A program made the translations under genes and the position numbers. Source: G032773895 sp965248935 (GTDB lineage Bacteria > Pseudomonadota > Gammaproteobacteria > Pseudomonadales > Cellvibrionaceae). Taken from it: 64,000 bases of DNA. Below, piece after piece: positions 58,028-64,000 of the stretch (the stretch's first letter is position 1; each line of letters starts with the position of its first letter). The DNA lies in the NCBI GenBank assembly GCA_965248935.1, contig OZ252214.1, positions 4,464,001 through 4,528,000 of the forward strand. The letters are read 5' to 3'. Under the pieces are notes generated by a model that was not told the DNA's origin, searched no databases, and saw nothing but the letters and a program-made list of their open reading frames with translations.

Positions 58028-58783
58028 CTAATCAATAAAAATATCTTTGTAGGAAGCAAAAATAGAAGCAAAGAACATAGGCATAATAACAAGTAAGCCC
58101 AGGGCCAGTGGGATAATTGCGATAATATACAGAAGGAAAAACAATATTCCATAGATTAAAAAGGGAAGGAAGTTCTTTAAGCAGGCAATAAAGCTGTACT
58201 TTAAGGCGGCAAAAACCGGAATATTATTTAGAACAATAAGCGAGGGTGCGAACCAAAATGCCATCATTAATGGGATCATGATTGCCATTGCTATTAGGAA
58301 ACCGAGCAGAATAGCGGTGGGGTCGGCCATAATTGCTTCGGTGTTACCCTGAGCTATTTGGAGAAAAAGCGAGCCCAAAACAGCAAACATTATTCCAAAC
58401 GATGCAATCAGCATAATCAAGCCAAGTAGCACTAACTGGCCAAAGTTATTTTTAAACCCGGCAAATAGGTAACTGACGTTAAAGTCTTCACCATCGTATT
58501 GCGCCTTTACGCCTAGCACTAAACCTGCCAACCATACATAGGTGAATAATCCGACGGCTAAATTGACCAGTGGAATCACGGCGAGGATCATCATCAGAAT
58601 AAAACCTACAATACAGGTGAGAATCCAGTGGCCAGGGTTTTGTTTGAAATAGCCAAACCCTTCACCTATCCAGGCACATCCTCGACCAATGCCAACTGTG
58701 CGGGGTTCATGAAACGTAAAATTACCTGAGGGTTCTGGAGCTAGATTAGCTTCTGGTGAGTTGTATGGGTTGGTATTTGACAT
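58028..58783 (-). CDS. BPSS1780-family membrane protein
   Basis: A 251-residue inner-membrane protein. The N-terminus NPYNSPEANLAPE and a soluble stretch (VGIGRGCAWIGEGFGYFKQNP) precede six or so hydrophobic segments. The GxGWxWixegfxlFkxnPxxWi-type pattern fits the BPSS1780 family of predicted integral membrane proteins. Molecular function is unknown. A 17/18-bp tandem repeat lies upstream, between this gene and lpxH. Confidence 0.8.
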   Translation of the reverse strand: MSNTNPYNSPEANLAPEPSGNFTFHEPRTVGIGRGCAWIGEGFGYFKQNPGHWILTCIVGFILMMILAVIPLVNLAVGLFTYVWLAGLVLGVKAQYDGEDFNVSYLFAGFKNNFGQLVLLGLIMLIASFGIMFAVLGSLFLQIAQGNTEAIMADPTAILLGFLIAMAIMIPLMMAFWFAPSLIVLNNIPVFAALKYSFIACLKNFLPFLIYGILFFLLYIIAIIPLALGLLVIMPMFFASIFASYKDIFID

Positions 58784-58916
58784 GTGTTCGTGTCCTCGTA
58801 ATTATATTCATCCAAGAATATAGGCGCAAAATTGCCTATATAGACCAAACATAGCAGTATGTGCAAAGAATGGCAATTTGCTAAAAGCCAAGTAGATCTC
58901 AGTGCATTCATTAAGT

Positions 58917-58952
58917 AAATGATAGGCACAAAACAAATGATAGGCACAAAAA
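58917..58952. repeat. 18-bp tandem duplication
   Basis: AAATGATAGGCACAAAAC (58917-58934) is followed immediately by a copy differing only in the last base. It lies just downstream of the lpxH stop codon. Confidence 0.75.
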
Positions 58953-58963
58953 CAGGGGGCTGC

Positions 58964-59686
58964 CTAAATATCGAAGTCGATAAGCTTTAAGTCACCATTT
59001 TCAGCTTTAATATACCAGCCTTTACTGCCCCAATCGCCTAATACAAATCGCTTTGCGATTTTTCCAGGTAGTGTAATATCGTGTACAGCGGGGCGGTGAG
59101 TATGGCCATGGATAAGCGTGAATACATCTTTTTCTACGAGGGTACGAATCACTTCATTATCGTTAACATCCATAATATCTTCAGCTTTATTGCTGTTCAT
59201 GGATAGGCTCTGCTCGCGCATCTGCGCAGCAACCGCGCGGCGTTGCTCTATAGGCATCGCCATGGCTTGTTTTTGCCATAGGGGGTTTCGGACTTGTGCG
59301 CGAAACTGCATATATTCGGTATCATCAATACACAAGCTATCACCGTGCATTAATATTAGCTTTTGCCCATCAATTTCAATAACAGTCGGGTCATTAATTA
59401 GGGTTACGCCGGTATCTTTGGCAAATTGCTTGCCCACTAAAAAATCGCGGTTGCCCACCATAAAATAAATGGGCAAGCCGCAATCAGAATAGCTTTTTAT
59501 TTTGGCTTTTACTTGCTGACTTGCTGCGGAATCATCATCATCTCCAACCCATGCATTGAAGAAATCCCCCAGAATATAAAGTGCATCCGCACTTTTCACT
59601 GTTGTTTCGACAAATTGACAAAACGCCAAAAACAGTTTGGGAGAAGCCGCAGACAAATGCAGGTCGGAGACGAAGTAAGTTGCCAT
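58964..59686 (-). CDS. lpxH: UDP-2,3-diacylglucosamine diphosphatase
   Basis: LpxH hydrolyses UDP-2,3-diacylglucosamine to lipid X in lipid A synthesis at the inner face of the membrane. The 240-residue calcineurin-like phosphoesterase has its metal-binding motifs intact: SDLHL at 7-11, LGDFFNAWVGDD near 40, MVGNRDFL near 78, LMHGDSLC near 112 and LIHGHTHRP near 190. It lies 64 nt downstream of ppiB on the same strand, the usual neighbourhood in gammaproteobacteria. Confidence 0.96.
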   Translation of the reverse strand: MATYFVSDLHLSAASPKLFLAFCQFVETTVKSADALYILGDFFNAWVGDDDDSAASQQVKAKIKSYSDCGLPIYFMVGNRDFLVGKQFAKDTGVTLINDPTVIEIDGQKLILMHGDSLCIDDTEYMQFRAQVRNPLWQKQAMAMPIEQRRAVAAQMREQSLSMNSNKAEDIMDVNDNEVIRTLVEKDVFTLIHGHTHRPAVHDITLPGKIAKRFVLGDWGSKGWYIKAENGDLKLIDFDI

Positions 59687-59750
59687 TTAATAAGTTGCCA
59701 CTAATGGTTTTCTTAATATTGTTGTTTATTTTGAGTGTATTTGAATTGGT

Positions 59751-60245
59751 TTATTCGGCAATAGTCACTTTTTCAATGGTCACCGGCTCGTTTGGCACAT
59801 CTTGGTGTCCCGCCTGATTACCCGTTTCAACCACTTTGATTTTTTCAACAACATCCATGCCCTCTGTGACCTTACCAAAAACGCAATAGCCCCAATTTTG
59901 CATATCCTTTGATTTGAAATTTAGGAAGTCATTATCTTTGATGTTGATGAAAAATTGAGCAGAAGCGCTGTGCGGGTCCATGGTGCGAGCCATGGCAATC
60001 GTACCGTTATCATTACTTAAGCCATTGTCCGCCTCATTTTCGATAGTATCTCGTGTTTCTTTTTGGCTCAAATCAGCAGAAAAACCACCGCCCTGAATCA
60101 TAAAGTTATTGATCACTCGGTGGAAGATAGTGCCATCATAGAAACCATCTTCAACATATTGCTTGAAGTTGGCCGCTGTTTTGGGGGCTTTGTCAAAGTC
60201 GAGTTCAAGGGTGATGTCACCGAAATTTGTATGCAATGTAATCAT
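59751..60245 (-). CDS. ppiB: Peptidyl-prolyl cis-trans isomerase B (cyclophilin)
   Basis: A 164-residue cytoplasmic cyclophilin without signal peptide. It catalyses proline isomerisation during folding. The family signature is clear: FHRVINNFMIQGGGF, MARTMDPHSASAQFFIN, NWGYCVFGKVTEGMDVV. It is divergent from glnS, with 136 bp between start codons, and upstream of lpxH. Confidence 0.96.
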   Translation of the reverse strand: MITLHTNFGDITLELDFDKAPKTAANFKQYVEDGFYDGTIFHRVINNFMIQGGGFSADLSQKETRDTIENEADNGLSNDNGTIAMARTMDPHSASAQFFINIKDNDFLNFKSKDMQNWGYCVFGKVTEGMDVVEKIKVVETGNQAGHQDVPNEPVTIEKVTIAE

Positions 60246-60381
60246 TTAGCAACCTTCATTTGCTTTGTTATGTCGAAGTATGTGTAATTCCACTGTGCAG
60301 AGACAAGGAGGCCGCTATAATACGCGCTTTGTAGAAAGGGCGAAACCGCTCGGCCAACCATCATTAAGTAAAGCACACTCT

Positions 60382-62076
60382 ATGACAAATGATTCACTTG
60401 CTTCCTCCTCTGCTGAGAAGCCACTTAACTTTTTAGAACAAATCATCAAAAAGGATCTGGAAACCGGCGTACACAGTAAAATTGTGACGCGATTTCCCCC
60501 GGAGCCCAATGGCTACCTTCACATAGGTCACGCTAAGTCCATATGCCTTAACTTTGGCTTAGCGGAAACGTTTGGGGGCGAATGTAATTTGCGCTTTGAC
60601 GATACTAACCCGGAGAAGGAGAGTGATGAATATATCCAAGCCATTCGCAAAGACGTCGAGTGGTTAGGCGTCAAGTGGACAGGGGACATTCGTTATGCTT
60701 CGAGCTATTTTGATACCTTGTACAAGTGGGCACAGCACCTTATTCGTGAAGGTAAAGCTTATGTATGCGACTTATCCCCAGACGAAGCGCGTGAATACCG
60801 AGGCACCTTAAAAGAGCCGGGTAAAAACTCTCCCTACCGGGACCGAGCGGTTGAAGAAAACCTCGAATTACTTGAGGGCATGAAGAACGGCGAGTTTGAT
60901 GAAGGTGCGCGGGTATTGCGTGCCAAAATTGATATGACACACGGCAATATCAATATGCGTGACCCGATCATGTATCGCATTCGCAAAAGAAGCCACCACC
61001 AAACAGGTGATACATGGTGTATTTACCCAAACTACGATTTTGCCCACGGTCAGGAAGATGCGATTGAAGGTATTACCCACTCTATTTGCACATTGGAGTT
61101 TGCCGATCATCGTCCTCTGTATGAGTGGTTTATCAAAAATCTGCCCGTACCAAGTACACCCAAGCAATATGAGTTTGGTCGTTTGAACTTGAATTTTACC
61201 GTTACCTCTAAGCGGAAGCTTAAAAGCTTAGTGGACGAAGGGGTAGTGGACTCTTGGGATGACCCCCGAATGCCAACCATTGCGGGTTTTCGTCGTCGTG
61301 GTTATACGCCGTCTTCCATTCGAAAGTTCTGTGACATGATTGGCGTCACCAAATCCGATGGCGTGGTGGATATTGCCATGCTGGAACATGCCATTCGTGA
61401 TGACCTGGATAAAAACGCACCGCGCGCTATGTGTGTATTGGAGCCGCTTAAAATTGTATTCACCAATTATGCGGAAGATAAAACCGAATTGCTGTCTGCG
61501 CCGGGGCATCCAAACCGAGACGATCTGCCATCTCGTGAACTGCCATTTGGTCGAGAGATTTTTATCGATCAAAAAGATTTCCGAGAGGAAGCCAATAAAA
61601 AATACAAACGTCTTGTTTTAGGCAAACGTGTTCGCCTGCGTAATGCCTATGTGATTGAAGCAGATGAAGCCATAAAGGACAGTGAAGGCAATATTGTAGA
61701 AGTTCGCGCCCGAATAATTGAAGGCACACTTGGCAATAACCCAGAAGATGGTATAAAACCAAAAGGTGTTATCCAGTGGGTAGCCGCACATAACTACGCT
61801 GAATTCGATGTCCGTCTTTACGATAGGTTATTCACTGACCCGGCTCCCGATGCAGGTGGAAAAGACTATATGCAACTTATTAACCCGGATAGTAAAATTG
61901 AGCTAAAAGGTTGCAAAGGCGAAATAGGGTTGCTCAATGCCGAAGTTGAAAAAGCCTATCAATTTGAACGAGAAGGGTATTTTTGCCGAGATGGTAAAGA
62001 CAGTAAAACAGAAACCTTAGTCTTCAACCGCACTATTGGCTTGCGCGATAGTTGGGCCAAAATAGAAAATAAATAA
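60382..62076 (+). CDS. glnS: Glutaminyl-tRNA synthetase
   Basis: GlnRS charges tRNA-Gln. ATG 60382 gives 564 residues, close to the usual ~555; the frame upstream to 60265 covers the ppiB promoter region and has no homology. The class I signatures are HIGH at residues 47-50 and VTSKRK at 274-279 in place of KMSKS, where many GlnRS have MSKRK. The catalytic and anticodon-binding beta-barrel domains are complete (ending ETLVFNRTIGLRDSWAK). It lies 49 nt upstream of cysS, probably one operon. Confidence 0.96.
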   Translation: MTNDSLASSSAEKPLNFLEQIIKKDLETGVHSKIVTRFPPEPNGYLHIGHAKSICLNFGLAETFGGECNLRFDDTNPEKESDEYIQAIRKDVEWLGVKWTGDIRYASSYFDTLYKWAQHLIREGKAYVCDLSPDEAREYRGTLKEPGKNSPYRDRAVEENLELLEGMKNGEFDEGARVLRAKIDMTHGNINMRDPIMYRIRKRSHHQTGDTWCIYPNYDFAHGQEDAIEGITHSICTLEFADHRPLYEWFIKNLPVPSTPKQYEFGRLNLNFTVTSKRKLKSLVDEGVVDSWDDPRMPTIAGFRRRGYTPSSIRKFCDMIGVTKSDGVVDIAMLEHAIRDDLDKNAPRAMCVLEPLKIVFTNYAEDKTELLSAPGHPNRDDLPSRELPFGREIFIDQKDFREEANKKYKRLVLGKRVRLRNAYVIEADEAIKDSEGNIVEVRARIIEGTLGNNPEDGIKPKGVIQWVAAHNYAEFDVRLYDRLFTDPAPDAGGKDYMQLINPDSKIELKGCKGEIGLLNAEVEKAYQFEREGYFCRDGKDSKTETLVFNRTIGLRDSWAKIENK

Positions 62077-62125
62077 ACAATAATAATGTGCATAAATTAA
62101 TTAAAGTATTAAATAAGGTTTATAC

Positions 62126-63541
62126 ATGAGCGATATTGCCGCCGCAGAATTTACGCTATACAACACCATGTCTGGGAAAAAAGAAGTATTTAAACCGCTT
62201 CAACCGGGCAAAATAAATATGTATGTCTGCGGCATAACAGTGTATGACTACTGCCATATTGGCCACGCTCGTGTATTGGTTGCTTTTGACGTTATTACTC
62301 GTTATTTGCGCGCGCAGGGGTGGGACGTTAACTATATTCGCAATGTTACCGATGTGGATGACAAAATACTGAGCCGCGCCAAAGAAAATGGTGAAGCCTT
62401 TTTGGATTTGGTTCAGCGTTTTATCCATGCCATGGTGGAAGATGAAACCAAGCTGGGTATTTTAAGGCCAGATTATGAACCCCGCGCGACAGCGCACATG
62501 GATAATATTTTGTCTTTGATCCAAACCCTAGTGGACAAAGACTATGCCTATAAAGCGGCTAATGGCGATGTTTACTATCGAGTATCCAAATTCGACAATT
62601 ATGGCAAGCTCACCAATAAAAACCCTGAAGAACTTTTAGCAGGCGCACGAATTTCTGTTGACGAGGCAAAAGAAGACCCAAGAGACTTTGTTTTGTGGAA
62701 AGCCGCAAAAGAGGGCGAAGCCTCCTGGGAATCGCCCTGGGGAGACGGTCGCCCCGGTTGGCATATTGAATGTTCTGCAATGTGTAAAGCCAGCTTAGGG
62801 GATACCCTGGATATTCATGGCGGTGGACCAGACCTGCCATTTCCTCACCATGAAAACGAAATTGCACAAAGTGAAGCCGCCAATGGTTGTCAGTTTTCTA
62901 ACTACTGGATGCACGCGGCAGCGTTGCGGGTAGACGGCGAGAAAATGTCAAAATCCCTTAATAATTTTTTCACTATTCGTGATGTATTGGAAAATTACCA
63001 CCCCGAAGTGGTTCGCTTTTTACTGGTAAATAGCCACTACCGAAGCCCGATAAATTATTCGGAAGACAACTTAATTGAAGCCAAGTCGGGGTTGGAGCGC
63101 TTCTATACCGCATTGCGCGGATACGATCATGTAGAACCTGTTTCCTGGGAAGAAGTTAAGCAATCGGATGTGGGTAAACGCTACATTGAAGCAATGAACG
63201 ACGACTTTAATTCAAGCATTGCTTTGGCCTGCATGTATGAGCTTGTAAGGGAAATTAATTCGCTTTCTGATAATAACCCCGAACTGGCAGAACAAAAAGT
63301 GGCCCAATTAAAAGCATTAGGTGGTCCGTTGGGGATTCTTCAGTACACAGCGGATAATGTACTTCAAGCCAGTATTGGCGATGAGATTAGCGCCGAACAG
63401 GTTGAAGCGCTAATCGCTGAGCGGCAGCAATCCAAATTAGATAAAAACTGGGGGCGGGCAGATCAAATTCGTGAGCAACTCACTGCTGCAAGTATTATCT
63501 TAGAAGATTCCAAGGAGGGCACCACATGGCGTCGAGGCTAA
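62126..63541 (+). CDS. cysS: Cysteinyl-tRNA synthetase
   Basis: CysRS charges tRNA-Cys. The 471-residue product carries the class I motifs HIGH at 44-47 and KMSKS at 273-277. Zinc ligands fit YVCGITVYD, WHIECSAM and FPHHENEIAQ. The C-terminal anticodon-binding domain is complete. The ATG is preceded by an AAGG-containing site. The 3' end overlaps the small DUF3012 lipoprotein gene by 16 nt. Confidence 0.97.
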   Translation: MSDIAAAEFTLYNTMSGKKEVFKPLQPGKINMYVCGITVYDYCHIGHARVLVAFDVITRYLRAQGWDVNYIRNVTDVDDKILSRAKENGEAFLDLVQRFIHAMVEDETKLGILRPDYEPRATAHMDNILSLIQTLVDKDYAYKAANGDVYYRVSKFDNYGKLTNKNPEELLAGARISVDEAKEDPRDFVLWKAAKEGEASWESPWGDGRPGWHIECSAMCKASLGDTLDIHGGGPDLPFPHHENEIAQSEAANGCQFSNYWMHAAALRVDGEKMSKSLNNFFTIRDVLENYHPEVVRFLLVNSHYRSPINYSEDNLIEAKSGLERFYTALRGYDHVEPVSWEEVKQSDVGKRYIEAMNDDFNSSIALACMYELVREINSLSDNNPELAEQKVAQLKALGGPLGILQYTADNVLQASIGDEISAEQVEALIAERQQSKLDKNWGRADQIREQLTAASIILEDSKEGTTWRRG

Positions 63542-63717
63542 TACTTGCTTCTTTATTTGTTTTTTGTGGAATGGCCTGTAGTGAAAAAGACGTGCCTAAA
63601 ATGTCCCAAGAGTGGTGCGACGCTATGTTAGATAAACCAAATAGCGAATGGACCGAAGAAGACTTTCGAGCCTTTGCTGCGGATTGTCTGTATAACGATG
63701 ATAAGCACACTAAATAG
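63526..63717 (+). CDS. Small DUF3012-family lipoprotein
   Basis: 63 residues with a strong ribosome binding site (AAGGAGG 7 nt upstream) inside the end of cysS. A lipoprotein signal (MASRLILASLFVFCGMAC) with lipobox GMAC and +2 Ser is followed by a ~40-residue mature part, WCDAMLDKPNSEWTEED and a final Cys in ADCL, matching DUF3012. It is probably anchored in the outer membrane. Function is unknown. Confidence 0.85.
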   Translation: MASRLILASLFVFCGMACSEKDVPKMSQEWCDAMLDKPNSEWTEEDFRAFAADCLYNDDKHTK

Positions 63718-63729
63718 ATACATTTAACC

Positions 63730-64000
63730 GTGAATTCAGCCAACCAATTAGTACATGTTTTTGGGCGTATTCGTTCAAATCGAATGTTTGAAATCTTTGT
63801 TGTTTCAGTCATTATCTTTTCAGCCGTTGTTGTTGGCGTTAAAACCTACGATATTCCTGAATTCCTCTCCAGCGCAGTCTACTTTCTGGACGGAATGATT
63901 ACGGTTATCTTTCTTGTTGAAATCACTATTCGTTTTTTAGGTGAAGAGAATAAACGCCACTTTTTTAAAAGCGGGTGGAATATCTTTGATGTCACTATTG
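63730..64000 (+). CDS. Voltage-gated ion channel family protein (3' end outside window)
   Basis: The frame is open from GTG 63730 to the window edge (~90 codons). The product shows S1 (EIFVVSVIIFSAVVVGVKTY), S2 (YFLDGMITVIFLVEITIRFL) and the start of S3 in FFKSGWNIFDVTI. The K-x-GWNIFD motif is typical of six-TM ion-transport channels such as bacterial NaV-like proteins. Voltage sensor and pore lie beyond the edge, so selectivity cannot be judged. Confidence 0.82.
   Translation, partial: MNSANQLVHVFGRIRSNRMFEIFVVSVIIFSAVVVGVKTYDIPEFLSSAVYFLDGMITVIFLVEITIRFLGEENKRHFFKSGWNIFDVTI

Noticed and set aside
1..64000. CRISPR arrays, tRNA or rRNA genes
   Set aside because: No regularly spaced short repeats and no cloverleaf or rRNA-like sequence found on reading; a covariance-model scan could still find small RNAs.

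Overview
The window looks like a chromosomal segment of a marine-type gammaproteobacterium, most likely in or near the Cellvibrionales (Teredinibacter/Saccharophagus-like). This is inferred from the housekeeping genes acnB, miaE, lpxH, ppiB, glnS and cysS, their order, and the abundance of very large secreted multidomain proteins. No marker gene allows a firmer placement.

Layout. Positions 1-1565 hold the 3' end of a surface protein with an Ig-like domain and LRR-like repeats. Next come a twice-repeated hairpin cassette and a small IS66 transposase remnant (1793-1941). From 2.06 to 42.1 kb lies the main accessory locus. A STAND ATPase with a C-terminal SARP-like DNA-binding/BTAD region reads leftward. 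About 2.2 kb of non-coding DNA follows, ending in a near-consensus promoter preceded by direct repeats. A rightward, tightly spaced gene set then encodes a 6848-residue beta-helix/Ig/Fn3 protein, a Sec-exported RHS protein, a 2362-residue RTX protein, a small lipoprotein, a double rhodanese-like protein lacking the catalytic cysteine, and a membrane-anchored transglutaminase-like protein.

42.1-46.0 kb is a mobile-element graveyard. It holds a Mu/Tn7-like element (AAA ATPase, frameshifted DDE integrase, zinc-ribbon protein, an array of CATCATA motifs) next to a deleted IS66 transposase. The last 137 bp of that IS66 copy also occur at 1805-1941 in the same orientation, so IS66 remnants bracket the whole accessory locus.

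46.1-51.9 kb is an envelope-stress-like cluster: a leftward VWA - PspA-like - membrane protein operon divergent from an OmpR-type regulator and a sensor kinase. The shared intergenic region carries phased TTACAAA repeats. A secreted HAF-repeat/golvesin-like protein follows at 52.1-53.6 kb.

From 53.8 kb on the DNA is ordinary core genome: acnB, a DUF1289 protein, miaE, a BPSS1780-like membrane protein, lpxH, ppiB, glnS, cysS, a DUF3012 lipoprotein and the start of an ion-channel gene.

Working hypothesis (inference): 2-42 kb is a self-contained export/assembly system. Three giant Sec-exported proteins form a surface or extracellular structure. The lipoprotein, pseudo-rhodanese and transglutaminase-like proteins act in the periplasm or envelope to process or anchor them. 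The STAND-SARP protein switches the locus on. I do not recognise this six-gene combination as a named system.
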